A stretch of DNA of 63,109 nt, taken from Pelagibius sp. CAU 1746 (GTDB taxonomy: Bacteria; Pseudomonadota; Alphaproteobacteria; Kiloniellales; Kiloniellaceae). A model generated the notes under the pieces. It worked only from the letters and a program-made list of their open reading frames with translations, made no database searches and was not told where the DNA came from. The DNA lies in assembly GCF_039839785.1 (NCBI RefSeq), contig NZ_JBDOQT010000003.1:1-63109 (forward strand). Reading direction: 5' to 3'. Positions 49,965 to 58,762 of this stretch are shown one piece after another (position 1 is the stretch's first letter; every line of letters starts with the position of its first letter). The position numbers and the translations under genes were made by a program.

Positions 49965-50462
49965 ATGAGCCGTTATCATCTGGCCCAGATCAACGTGGCG
50001 CGGGCGCTGGCGCCGCTCGATGACCCGAAACTTGCCGGCTTCGTCGAACGTCTCGACGACATCAATGCCCTGGCCGACGTCAGCCCGGGCTTTGTCTGGC
50101 GTCTGCAGAGCGACGGCGGCAACGCCACCGATATCCAGATCTCCAACGATCCGAGACTCGTCGTCAATATGTCCGTCTGGGAAGGGCTCGACGCGCTCTT
50201 CACCTACGTCTACCGCTCCGACCATTTGCAGGTTATGGCGCAGCGCCGTCAGTGGTTCGAGAAGCCCGTCGGCACGTTCATGGCGCTGTGGTGGCACCCG
50301 GCCGGCGATCCGCCAAGCACGGAGGAGGGCCTGCGCCGCCTGGCGATCCTGGAGCGCGAAGGGCCGAGCCCGGAGGCCTTCACCTTCAAGGTTCCCTTCG
50401 ATGCCAGCGGGCGGCCGGTCGACCGCGGGGCCTTGGTGCGTCAATTGGCAACCTGCGCCTGA
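49965..50462 (+). CDS. DUF3291-family protein
   Basis: [20 protein letters not shown] and [20 protein letters not shown] followed by [20 protein letters not shown] are the family signature; the fold is probably a dimeric alpha/beta barrel like antibiotic-biosynthesis monooxygenases. 165 aa from the ATG at 49965. No function is known to me. It ends 17 bases before the next acyl-CoA dehydrogenase gene. Confidence 0.85.
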   Translation: MSRYHLAQINVARALAPLDDPKLAGFVERLDDINALADVSPGFVWRLQSDGGNATDIQISNDPRLVVNMSVWEGLDALFTYVYRSDHLQVMAQRRQWFEKPVGTFMALWWHPAGDPPSTEEGLRRLAILEREGPSPEAFTFKVPFDASGRPVDRGALVRQLATCA

Positions 50463-50479
50463 CGCAGGGAGTGCGAAGC

Positions 50480-51619
50480 ATGTTGTTGAGCGAAGAGCAG
50501 AGCCTGATCCGCGATACCGCGCGCCAGTTCGCCCGGGAGCAGCTGGCGCCGAAGGCGGCGGAGTGGGACCGCGAGGCGCGTTTTCCCAAGGAGGCCGTCG
50601 CGGCCATGGGCGAGCTGGGCTTCCTCGGCATGCTGGTGCCGCCGGAGTTCGACGGCGCCGGCGCGGATCATGCGTCCTATGCGCTGGTCTTGATGGAAGT
50701 GGCGGCGGGCGACGGCGCCTGCTCGACCATCATGTCGGTGCACAACTCCGTCGGCTGCCTGCCGATCCTGAAGTTCGGCACGCCGGCGCAGAAGGAGCGT
50801 TTCCTGAAGCCCATGGCGCGCGGCCGGATGCTGGGCGCCTTTTGCCTCACCGAACCGCAGGCCGGGTCCGATGCCGCGGCGATCAAGACGCGCGCCGAGC
50901 GCGACGGCAACCACTATGTGCTGAACGGCGTGAAGCAGTTCATCACCTCCGGGCAGAACGGCGATGTCGCCATCGTCTTCGCGGTGACGGATCCCGAAAA
51001 GGGAAAGCAGGGCATCAGCGCCTTCGTGGTGCCGACCGACACCCCGGGCTACCGCGTCGCCTCGGTGGAGAAGAAGCTCGGCCAGCGCGCATCCGACACC
51101 TGCCAGATCGTCTTCGACGACCTGCGCCTGACTCCGGACCTGCTTTTGGGCGAGGAGGGGCAGGGCTACAAGATCGCGCTGTCCAACCTGGAAGGCGGAC
51201 GCATCGGCATCGCCGCGCAGTCGGTGGGCATGGCACGCGCGGCCTATGAAGCGGCGCTGGCCTATGCGCGCGAGCGGCGCAGCTTCGGCAAGCCGATCCT
51301 GGAACATCAGGCCGTCGCCTTCCGGCTCGCGGACATGGCGACCCGGATTCAAAGCGCCGAACTGATGGTGCTGCACGCCGCAACCCTGCGCGATGCCGGG
51401 CGACCCTGCCTCAAGGAGGCGGCGATGGCCAAGCTGCAGGCTTCCGAGATGGCGGAGAAGGTCTGCTCCGATGCCATCCAGATTCACGGCGGCTACGGTT
51501 ACCTGAGCGACTTTCCGGTGGAGCGCATCTACCGCGACGTCCGCGTCTGCCAGATCTACGAAGGTACCTCCGATATCCAGCGCCTGGTGATCGCGCGCCA
51601 GATCGCCGTCGAGCCGTAA
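50480..51619 (+). CDS. Acyl-CoA dehydrogenase (short or branched chain)
   Basis: 379 aa from the ATG at 50480. [20 protein letters not shown] and [20 protein letters not shown] form the FAD site, [20 protein letters not shown] the middle helix, and [20 protein letters not shown] contains the usual catalytic Glu of short-chain and isobutyryl/2-methylbutyryl-CoA dehydrogenases. Together with ivd it suggests branched-chain amino acid degradation feeding propionyl-CoA. Exact substrate is not assigned. Confidence 0.92.
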   Translation: MLLSEEQSLIRDTARQFAREQLAPKAAEWDREARFPKEAVAAMGELGFLGMLVPPEFDGAGADHASYALVLMEVAAGDGACSTIMSVHNSVGCLPILKFGTPAQKERFLKPMARGRMLGAFCLTEPQAGSDAAAIKTRAERDGNHYVLNGVKQFITSGQNGDVAIVFAVTDPEKGKQGISAFVVPTDTPGYRVASVEKKLGQRASDTCQIVFDDLRLTPDLLLGEEGQGYKIALSNLEGGRIGIAAQSVGMARAAYEAALAYARERRSFGKPILEHQAVAFRLADMATRIQSAELMVLHAATLRDAGRPCLKEAAMAKLQASEMAEKVCSDAIQIHGGYGYLSDFPVERIYRDVRVCQIYEGTSDIQRLVIARQIAVEP

Positions 51620-51660
51620 GGGGGACGAGGTTCAGTGGTACGATGAGGAAGGCCAAGGTG

Positions 51661-52263
51661 ATGACCGCCAAGATCGATTTCTATTTCGACTTCTCCAGCC
51701 CCTATGGCTATCTCGCCGCCGAGCAGATCGAGGACCTAGCGGCGCGGCATGGCCGCGAAGTGTCCTGGCATCCGATCCTGCTTGGTGCGGTTTTTCCCCA
51801 GACCGGCGGTCAGCCGCTCCTTAACGTACCGCTGAAAGGCGACTATGCGCGTCGCGACATGGAGCGCTCGGCCCGCCTGCTGGACCTTCCCTTCCAACTC
51901 CCCGCGACTTTCCCTTTCATGTCGGTGGCGGCCTGCCGGGCCTTCTATTGGCTGCAGGACCAGGATCCGGCGAAGGCGGTGGCCCTGGCCAAGGCCTTGT
52001 ACCGGGAGGCTTTTGCCCAGGGGCGGGCGGTCGACTCCGCCGAATCGGTGGTGGCCGTGGCCCGGTCCCTGAACCTCGACGGCGAAAAACTCACCGCCGC
52101 ACTCAACGATCCCGCGGTCAAGGAGCGCCTGAGGAAAGCGGTGGATGCGGCCATCACCAAAGGTGTTTTCGGCTCCCCCCTAATCGTCGTTGATGGCGAG
52201 CCTTTCTGGGGGCATGACCGGTTGGCGCAGGTCGATCTTTGGTTGCAACGAGGCGGATGGTAA
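51661..52263 (+). CDS. 2-hydroxychromene-2-carboxylate isomerase-like protein (DsbA fold)
   Basis: A kappa-GST/DsbA-fold enzyme. IDFYFDFSSPYGYLAAEQIE has Ser in the active-site position that replaces the CxxC of DsbA, and GVFGSPLIVVDGEPFWGHDR is the second motif. 200 aa from the ATG at 51661, chosen because GAGGAAGG is eight bases before it; an in-frame ATG at 51643 is possible. HCCA isomerases act in naphthalene breakdown, but no such pathway is nearby, so the true substrate is unknown. Confidence 0.87.
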   Translation: MTAKIDFYFDFSSPYGYLAAEQIEDLAARHGREVSWHPILLGAVFPQTGGQPLLNVPLKGDYARRDMERSARLLDLPFQLPATFPFMSVAACRAFYWLQDQDPAKAVALAKALYREAFAQGRAVDSAESVVAVARSLNLDGEKLTAALNDPAVKERLRKAVDAAITKGVFGSPLIVVDGEPFWGHDRLAQVDLWLQRGGW

Positions 52264-52401
52264 CCTCCATGGAGGCATCGCCTGTCGGGCAAGGCCTTGG
52301 GGCGCCGTTAAAAAATGTCCACAGCGCCTGCGTGATTTGATAGATACTGACAGAGACAGCGGCCCTGAGCAGGTCGGATCAATTCCGGTGAAAATGACGC
52401 C

Positions 52402-53295
52402 ATGAGCGAAGGCCCTTTTGACGAGGATGCCAAGGACAGCCAAAACCTAGCCGTGCTTTTTGCCGATATCGACGGCAGCACCAAGTTGTACGAGATTCAC
52501 GGCGATGAGACGGCGCACCGGCTGACCGCGGAGTGCCTGACGATTCTTGATGCCCAGGCCGGCATCGCCGGCGGTCGGACGGTGAAGACCTCCGGCGACG
52601 GAGTGATGTGCGTCTTCGCCACCCCGGACGAGGCCTTCCGCGCGGCGACCCTGATGCGGGACGCGCAGAAGCGCAGCCAGGTATCGATCCACGCCGGTTT
52701 CCACTTTGGCCCGGTGATCGAACACGCCGGCGATTTCTACGGCGACACCGTCAACGTCGCTGCCCGCGTCACCGACCTCGCCAAGGCCGGCGAGATCCTG
52801 GTGACCGAAGACACGGTGGTCCGCCTCTCGCCGGCGCTGCGCGCGGCCACACGCTGGCTCGACAAGGCGTCGATGAAAGGCAAGAAGGAACCGGTCGGCG
52901 TTTACATGATCCTCTCCGAGGACGAAAACGTCACGGTGATCCGCGCGCCGCTGGTTTCGGCGGATAGCGAAGTCCTGCGCCTCGACCTGCGTTACCGCGA
53001 CAGGTCTTTCACCTTGGAAGAGCCGATGCCTGAATTCGTCATCGGGCGCCAGGACATTTGCGATCTGGTGACCGAGAGCTCCTATGCTTCGCGGCGCCAC
53101 GCGACCATTCAGGCTGTGCGCGGCAAGGTCTTCCTGAAGGATCACAGCACCAACGGCACCTACGTCCGCAACGCGGAGGGAGAGGTGGTTTTCGTGAAGC
53201 GGGAGATGGTGCAGCTCGTCGGGAAGGGAACCATTTTCCTGGGCCGCGAGCCGGAGCTGGCCGAGGAAGACGGTATCGCTTTCAAGATGCCATAG
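52402..53295 (+). CDS. Class III nucleotide cyclase fused to an FHA domain
   Basis: Residues about 15-170 are a class III adenylate/guanylate cyclase: AVLFADIDGSTKLYEIHG carries the metal aspartates, TVKTSGDGVMCVFATPDE the Lys and second metal Asp, and GDTVNVAARVTDL the Asn-x-x-x-Arg. All residues for catalysis appear intact. Residues about 205-285 are an FHA phosphothreonine-binding domain (FVIGRQDI, SYASRRHATIQA, LKDHSTNGTYVRN). 297 aa, soluble. It heads a set with a PP2C phosphatase and Ser/Thr kinase, so FHA probably docks a phosphorylated partner. Confidence 0.9.
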   Translation: MSEGPFDEDAKDSQNLAVLFADIDGSTKLYEIHGDETAHRLTAECLTILDAQAGIAGGRTVKTSGDGVMCVFATPDEAFRAATLMRDAQKRSQVSIHAGFHFGPVIEHAGDFYGDTVNVAARVTDLAKAGEILVTEDTVVRLSPALRAATRWLDKASMKGKKEPVGVYMILSEDENVTVIRAPLVSADSEVLRLDLRYRDRSFTLEEPMPEFVIGRQDICDLVTESSYASRRHATIQAVRGKVFLKDHSTNGTYVRNAEGEVVFVKREMVQLVGKGTIFLGREPELAEEDGIAFKMP

Positions 53296-53417
53296 TTGTG
53301 ACGGCGCATCGCGCCTGCGAAGGCGGAGGCTGGGCAGCCAGCGATGCGAGAATGAAAAAAGGCCGATGGCGGGGAAGATAACAAGCGCCAGGGCCGAAGA
53401 AGGGACACGGGGAGTTG

Positions 53418-54203
53418 ATGCTGCGAAAAGGCAATGCCGAAGAAGACGCTGATGAGGCGGTGACTTCGCAGTCCGCCGCGACCCTTGGTCTGCAGAGCAA
53501 TGTCGGACGGGTTCGTCGCCATAACGAGGACAGCTTCGCGGCCCGCGAAGATATCGGTCTTTGGATCGTCGCCGACGGCATGGGCGGCGCCGCGGCGGGC
53601 GAGGTCGCCAGCGCCATCGTTGTCGATGTGGTTCCCCGGGCCGTTGAGCAGGGGGCCGATCTGCCACAGGCCATCGCCGAGGCGAACCGCTCGATCCTCG
53701 ATGCCGCCGCCTCCGGGCGCGGCAAGCCGGGCATGGGCTCTACGGTGGTGGCGGCCCGGCTCGACGGGCGTGACTACACCGTCGCGTGGGTCGGCGATGC
53801 ACGGGCCTATATCTGGGGGGACCGGCTGCAGCGCCTCTCGCGCGACCACTCGCGGGTCCAGGAGCTGTTGGATGCGGGCATGATCGACGAGAGCGAGGCC
53901 CGCAACCATCCCCACCGCAGCGTCATTACCCGGGTTCTGGGCGGTCCCGACGGCACCGCCGCCGACTCCGATCAGGTTTCCGGTTCCCTGGAGCCCGGGC
54001 AGGGGCTGCTGCTGTGCAGCGACGGCCTGACCTCGGAAGTCAGCGACGAGGAAATCGCCGAGATCCTGTCCAGCCGTCCAATGACGAACGGCGAGGGCCA
54101 GGCGGCCGTCGACCGGCTGGTTTCCCTGGCGCTGGACCACGGCGGGAACGACAATGTGACGGTCGTTCTGGTCGGCCTCTCCGATGCCGGGGGCGGCCGT
54201 TGA
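53418..54203 (+). CDS. PP2C-family protein phosphatase
   Basis: A metal-dependent Ser/Thr phosphatase. Motifs in order: NVGRVRRHNEDSFAAR, LWIVADGMGGAAAGEVAS, GSTVVAARL, YTVAWVGDARAYIWGD, LLLCSDGLTSEVSDEEI and HGGNDNVTVVLVG. 261 aa from the ATG at 53418; a TTG three bases earlier is also possible. It stands between the cyclase-FHA and kinase genes, as in type VI and other phospho-switch cassettes, and is expected to reverse the kinase. Confidence 0.93.
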   Translation: MLRKGNAEEDADEAVTSQSAATLGLQSNVGRVRRHNEDSFAAREDIGLWIVADGMGGAAAGEVASAIVVDVVPRAVEQGADLPQAIAEANRSILDAAASGRGKPGMGSTVVAARLDGRDYTVAWVGDARAYIWGDRLQRLSRDHSRVQELLDAGMIDESEARNHPHRSVITRVLGGPDGTAADSDQVSGSLEPGQGLLLCSDGLTSEVSDEEIAEILSSRPMTNGEGQAAVDRLVSLALDHGGNDNVTVVLVGLSDAGGGR

Positions 54204-54363
54204 CCGGGGAGTTCGCCGGCCCCGGCGGCTGGACGCGGCATGAGGCGCTGGCCGCCGGCCGGGCGAAGGTGATAAAGACTGCGCAAGGGGCGTTCGCCGG
54301 TGCCCTGAGGCTGCGTGAGGAAGAGGCGCCGGGCAGGTGCCGGCGCCGTATAGGACAGCAAAG

Positions 54364-56991
54364 ATGAGCGACGAGCCAAACAGCCGTGGCGGATCCACCA
54401 GCCGGTTCGGATCCGGCTCCGGTGGCGACTACGGACAGGGCGGCATTTTCGAGCCCGGCAGCCTGATCAGTTTTACCTACGAGGTAGAGGCGCTGCTGGC
54501 CCGCGGCGGCATGGGCGAGGTCTACCGCACCCGCCACACCGAGATCGGCACCGAGCACGCCATCAAGATCGTGCGGCCCGACCTGGCCAACAACGACAAG
54601 ATCATGGAGCTGTTCCGCCGCGAGGCCTCGGTCCTGCGCACCGTGCGCGATGACGCCATTGTCGGCTACGACGGTGTGCTGCGCGACGAGGAAGGGCGGG
54701 TCTACCTGGTCATGGAATTCGTCGACGGGCCGTCGCTGACCACCTTCATCGAAGACCGGGTGCTGACCCTGGAGGAGGTGCGCCACCTGCGCGACCGCCT
54801 GGCGCGCGGACTGGCCGCCGCCCACGACAAGGGCGTCATCCACCGCGACATGTCGCCGGACAACATCATCCTCGGCAACGGCGACCTGGCGCAGGCCAAG
54901 ATCATCGATTTCGGCATCGCCAAGCTGGCCGACTCCTCGGCCACCACCATCATCGGCGACGACTTCGCGGGACGCTACGCCTATGCCTCGCCCGAGCAGA
55001 TCGGTCTCTACGGCGGCCAGGTCGATGTGCGTTCGGACATCTACAGCCTGGGACTGGTTCTGGCCACGGCGGCGACAGGCAAGGCTCTCAATATGGGAGA
55101 GATCAGCGAGTCCCTGGTCTCGGTGATCGAGGCGCGCAAGCGCGTTCCGGATTTCAGTTCGGTACCGGAGGAACTCCGCCCGGAGCTTGGCTCCATGCTG
55201 GAACCGGATCCCGCGGACCGGCCGCAGTCTATGCGCGACGTCGTCGGCCTGGATCAAAAACTGCGCGAGGCGGAGGAGCGGGCGGTCCTGGAGCGCAAGG
55301 CGGCCGCAGCCGATCAGGCCGCCGCTGCCGCGCCTCAGCCGGCCCTGGCTGCCGAGCCGGCGGCGCGTCCCGCGGCGGCTTCGCAGGGGAAGCGGACGTG
55401 GTTGGTGCCGGCGATGGCCGCGGGCATCGCGGTGGTCGCGGCAGGTGGTTATTTCGCATGGCACCAGAGCGCACAGTCGCCCGAGGCCCCGGTTGCCCAA
55501 GCTCCCGTTGCCCAAGCTCCCGTTGCCCAGGCGCCGGCTTCCCAGGCACCGGCCGAACCGTCTGCGGCACCTGCGGAGCCATCTTCTCAGCCGACGGCCG
55601 TGGCCGAAGCGCCGGCGGCAGCGCCGACGGAAGTGGCTGCGCTGGACAGCGGCGAAGTCGCTCCGGCTTCCGGCCCGGCGCGGACGGAGGAGCAAGAGGC
55701 GGCGGAGCGGGCTGCAGCCGAGGCCCGGCTGGCGGCCGAAGAGGCCCGGCTTGCCGCTGAAGCCAGGGCTGCTGAAGAGGCGGCGGCTGCCGAGGAAGCG
55801 CGGCTTGCCGCCGAGGCGAAGGCCGCGGAGGAAGCGCGCCTCGCTGCTGAGGTGAAGGCCGCGGAGGAGGCCAGACTTGCCGCCGAGGCGGAGGCTGAGG
55901 CCAGGGCCGCGGAAGAGGCGCGGCTTGCCGCCGAAGCGAAGGCTGCAGAAGAAGCCAGGGCAGCCGAAGAGGCCCGGCTAGCCGCCGAGGCTGAGGCCAA
56001 GGCCGCGGAAGAGGCGCGGGAGGCCGAAGAAGCCCGGCTTGCCGCTGCGGCGGCCACGAACGACGTGGCAGCGGCATCCGCTGCGCCGGCGGAGGAACAG
56101 GTCGCGGCCTTGCCCGAGCCTTCGGAAGCCGAGAAGCAGCTAGAGAAGCTGAAGGCGATCGAGGCGGGGCTGTCGGAAGAGGAGCGCCGTGAGGTGCAGC
56201 GCGACCTTCGGGCCTTGGGGCACTACAGCGGCGGCATCGACGGCAGTTTCGGGCCCGGCACCAGAGACGGGATAATTTCCTATCAAAGGGTGGCGGGCGC
56301 CGATCCCACCGGATATCTGCTGCCCGAGACCCGCAGTACCCTTGCTGCCGCGGCCGAGCCGCTGCGCGCCGAGGAGGCCCGGCGGGCCGCTGAAGCCAAG
56401 GCGGAGGAGAAGGCGTCAGCCCAAGCGGCGTCGCTGCAGGCCGCGACGGAACGCGCGGCGGCGGAGAAGGAAGCCGCCGAGCAAGCGGCGGCCCGGGCGC
56501 GGGCGGCGGCGCAGACCCGCGCGGCTCCCGCGGGAACTTCCCTGCAGGCGGCGCTGCCCAACGAGAGCGAGTTCGACCGTGTCATGCGGATGGCGGAAGC
56601 CGGCGATATGCTGGCCCAGGCCAACCTCGGTCAACGCTACTATCGCGGCCGGGGCGTGGGTAAGGATCTCGGGGAGGCGGTCCGCTGGACCCGCAAAGCT
56701 GCCGAACAGGGTGAGCCCCGCGCCCAGTCCAATCTGGGGTTCTACTATATGAACGGTGAGGGGGTCGGCCGGGATCCGGCCGAAGCCGCCCGCTGGTGGC
56801 GGGCCGCGGCCGACCAGGGGCTGGCGCAGGCGCAGTTCAATTTGGGCCTGCTCTACGAACAGGGCCAGGGGGTGGCCGCGGATTACGCCGAGGCGGCCAG
56901 GTGGTACGCCCTGGCGGCGGAGCAGGGCGACCGCAATGCGGCGACCCGTCTGGACGGCCTGAAGCGGCGCAATCTGATCCCCGGCGGTTAA
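54364..56991 (+). CDS. Transmembrane Ser/Thr protein kinase with coiled-coil, PG-binding and Sel1 parts
   Basis: Residues about 38-300 are a eukaryotic-like kinase: GGMGEVYRTRH (P-loop), Lys68 in HAIKIV, HRDMSPDN (160-167, where the usual Lys after HRD is Ser), and DFG at 182-184. A membrane helix lies at about 346-365. Outside are a Pro/Ala linker with AQAPV repeats, an Ala/Glu coiled coil of EEARLAAE repeats (about 440-570), a PG_binding_1-like domain (VQRDLRALGHYSGGIDGSFG) near 620-660, a second coil and three or so Sel1 repeats at about 765-870. 875 aa. Likely senses the envelope and signals inward. The last gene of the trio with FHA-cyclase and PP2C. Confidence 0.92.
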   Translation: MSDEPNSRGGSTSRFGSGSGGDYGQGGIFEPGSLISFTYEVEALLARGGMGEVYRTRHTEIGTEHAIKIVRPDLANNDKIMELFRREASVLRTVRDDAIVGYDGVLRDEEGRVYLVMEFVDGPSLTTFIEDRVLTLEEVRHLRDRLARGLAAAHDKGVIHRDMSPDNIILGNGDLAQAKIIDFGIAKLADSSATTIIGDDFAGRYAYASPEQIGLYGGQVDVRSDIYSLGLVLATAATGKALNMGEISESLVSVIEARKRVPDFSSVPEELRPELGSMLEPDPADRPQSMRDVVGLDQKLREAEERAVLERKAAAADQAAAAAPQPALAAEPAARPAAASQGKRTWLVPAMAAGIAVVAAGGYFAWHQSAQSPEAPVAQAPVAQAPVAQAPASQAPAEPSAAPAEPSSQPTAVAEAPAAAPTEVAALDSGEVAPASGPARTEEQEAAERAAAEARLAAEEARLAAEARAAEEAAAAEEARLAAEAKAAEEARLAAEVKAAEEARLAAEAEAEARAAEEARLAAEAKAAEEARAAEEARLAAEAEAKAAEEAREAEEARLAAAAATNDVAAASAAPAEEQVAALPEPSEAEKQLEKLKAIEAGLSEEERREVQRDLRALGHYSGGIDGSFGPGTRDGIISYQRVAGADPTGYLLPETRSTLAAAAEPLRAEEARRAAEAKAEEKASAQAASLQAATERAAAEKEAAEQAAARARAAAQTRAAPAGTSLQAALPNESEFDRVMRMAEAGDMLAQANLGQRYYRGRGVGKDLGEAVRWTRKAAEQGEPRAQSNLGFYYMNGEGVGRDPAEAARWWRAAADQGLAQAQFNLGLLYEQGQGVAADYAEAARWYALAAEQGDRNAATRLDGLKRRNLIPGG
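55690..56050 (+). repeat. Alanine/glutamate coiled-coil repeat region in the kinase gene
   Basis: The DNA encodes irregular repeats of EEARLAAE and AKAAEE with unit lengths of about 8-11 codons. The GC-rich triplet repeats are imperfect, so they are visible at protein level more than at DNA level. The predicted result is a long helical stalk in the periplasm. Confidence 0.7.
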
Positions 56992-57107
56992 CTTTCCGGA
57001 ACCTTGGGGAGAGCCCCTTCTCGGACTTCGCTTTTTCGGTGTATTGGGCACCCCCAAATTGCACCCTTGCAAAGCCGAAGTAATTCAAACCGTTGCGGTA
57101 GCTTCGC

Positions 57108-57136
57108 TTGCACCTTTCGGAGAATCTGGCTATACC
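57108..57136 (+). promoter_or_regulatory. Candidate promoter for the OmpA-family gene
   Basis: TTGCAC (57108-57113) and TATACC (57131-57136) are 17 bases apart, about 95 bases ahead of the ATG at 57230. The spacing and position fit a sigma-70 promoter giving a leader of about 85 bases. Confidence 0.5.
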
Positions 57137-57229
57137 GCTCTTCGATGTGTTAATCATGTAATCTGTCGGGTGTTGTGCAGGGCCTGCACGATGTCCAGCG
57201 CAGGGGAATTATCAAAGGGGAAAGCCGAT

Positions 57230-58180
57230 ATGAAGGCGAAAGGAATTATCGTTGGCGCCGGCTTGGCTGTTGCGGTCTCGATGGCTGCGCCGGCCAATGC
57301 GATTACGCCGTTCAACGTTCCCGGCACCGATTTTTGGGACCATCCCTTCGGGAGCGTTTTCGACACGCGCAGCGGGTTGGACCTGGAGGCCAACGGCATC
57401 GCTTTCAACCAGGGCCTCTATGCCGGCTATGTCGAGCTGTCGGAAGATCGTTCCGACGCATGGCTCGAGGCGGATTGGGACTTCGTCGATGGCGAATTGT
57501 TCAACCATAAGGCCCGCACTGCCTATAAGAACTCCGTGGTGCTGCCGGATGCGCCCATGGACCGTGAGCTGACGGAAGAGCAGGCGGCCACTTTCCAGGC
57601 GGCGCTGGAGCGTCTGCGCACCGGTTTCGATCGCGGCGGCCGCTATCTGGCCCCGCAGGACGCGGCCTTCGCCCAGGTCAAGTACGACTGCTGGATCGAA
57701 GCGACCGAGGACGGCCGCGCCGGCGACGCCGAGGGTTGCCGTGCGGAGTTTGAATCGGCGATGGCGGCGGTGGAGGCCCAGGCCAACTACGCCCTGACCG
57801 AGATCGACTACACCACGCCGGCGCCGGCCATGGCCGCCGCGACGCCGTCGCAGATGCAGTTCATCGCGCTGTTCAACTTCGACAGCACCAACTACGCCCC
57901 GGGCAACGAGACCATCGTCCGTGAGGCCTTGGACGCCGCCCTGGCGAACCCGGACACCTCGCTGAACATCGTTGGCCACGCCGACCGCTCCGGTCCGGTT
58001 GCCTACAACCAGACCCTTTCCGAGCGTCGCGCCAACCGCGTGATCGAGGAACTGGTGAGCGGCGGTGTCGATCCGGTCCGCATCAGCGGTGAGGCGGTGG
58101 GTGAAACCCAGCCGCTGGTCCCGACTGCGGATGGCGTGCGTGAAGAAGGCAATCGCGCGGTCGTCATCAACTTGCAGTAA
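57230..58180 (+). CDS. OmpA-family outer-membrane/periplasmic protein
   Basis: A signal peptide (IIVGAGLAVAVSMAAPANA, about residues 5-23) is followed by about 180 residues without a visible beta-barrel, then a C-terminal OmpA domain: FNFDSTNYAPGNETIVREAL, NIVGHADRSGPVAYNQTLSE and RRANRVIEELVSGGVDP, with the peptidoglycan-binding Asp and Arg. 316 aa from the ATG at 57230. It has its own terminator and probable promoter, and lies between the kinase and the giant protein. Confidence 0.9.
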   Translation: MKAKGIIVGAGLAVAVSMAAPANAITPFNVPGTDFWDHPFGSVFDTRSGLDLEANGIAFNQGLYAGYVELSEDRSDAWLEADWDFVDGELFNHKARTAYKNSVVLPDAPMDRELTEEQAATFQAALERLRTGFDRGGRYLAPQDAAFAQVKYDCWIEATEDGRAGDAEGCRAEFESAMAAVEAQANYALTEIDYTTPAPAMAAATPSQMQFIALFNFDSTNYAPGNETIVREALDAALANPDTSLNIVGHADRSGPVAYNQTLSERRANRVIEELVSGGVDPVRISGEAVGETQPLVPTADGVREEGNRAVVINLQ

Positions 58181-58260
58181 GCTGCGGTCCAGCGCCGGGA
58201 GGCCTCTAAAAGAGAGAGGCGCAATTCCCCGGCGAAGCGCCCAGACGCTTAACGAAAGAG

Positions 58261-58291
58261 CCCCCATGGCTTAACGCCATGGGGGTTTTTT
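58261..58291 (+). terminator. Strong intrinsic terminator after the OmpA-family gene
   Basis: A perfect 10-bp stem CCCCCATGGC (58261-58270) with GCCATGGGGG (58276-58285), loop TTAAC, followed by six T (58286-58291). It is 80 bases after the stop. Confidence 0.93.
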
Positions 58292-58762
58292 CTTTACGAA
58301 TTTCGGGGACCGCGTCCGCGGCCGGTCTGTGGCCGGGATTTTTCTTGTCCGAAGCCACAACCTTAGCAAGAAAAACTAAAATACAAGACGCTGCCTGGTC
58401 TGCCTCTTTCAGCCTATGGGTCAGCTCTGGGACACCACTACCGATCTCCGGTCGATCACAGGAGTGTCACAACACCGTTAACGGGTTTGGCCGTTGAATT
58501 TAATATTTCCTAATAAAATCCACCGTTTCAAGCCATCAATCCTTACTTGGCCCTCCTGCCTGTTAACCATAAGAGTATCAAACCTCATACATAATAGCAT
58601 GTGATTTAATCGAACCTTTCTTGTAAATGCCACACGATTCCCACAGACTGCCGACGCCTTGAATAAGGCGTTCGCGTACAGCGCGAAACTGGGGTCAATT
58701 AGGACCGTGTTCCTTGCGGTCAGCGTCTGCAATGGGGGCAAGGCGCCAAACGGAGATGGGTA
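58292..58762. other. Non-coding leader of the giant protein gene
   Basis: About 470 bases without a gene. It contains the palindrome CCGTTAACGG (58475-58484), an AT-rich patch (58491-58520), TTAACCAT (58563-58570, identical to the CtrA half-site), and two adjacent hairpins: ACGCCTT-GAAT-AAGGCGT (58654-58671) and TTCGCG-TACAG-CGCGAA (58671-58687), which share one base, about 75-110 bases before the start codon. No promoter elements could be fixed. Confidence 0.55.

Noticed and set aside
52264-52275. The 12-base palindrome CCTCCATGGAGG after the HCCA-isomerase-like gene
   Set aside because: It has no loop, no T-run and overlaps only one base after the stop; it may be chance in this GC-rich context.
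55690-56050. A CRISPR or satellite-like DNA repeat
   Set aside because: The periodicity comes from Ala/Glu coiled-coil codons in an open kinase frame; units vary in length and sequence and have no spacers.
52402-56991. A type VI secretion regulatory locus
   Set aside because: Kinase, phosphatase and FHA genes fit the pattern, but no tss structural gene is present up to 63109, and the FHA protein is fused to a cyclase.
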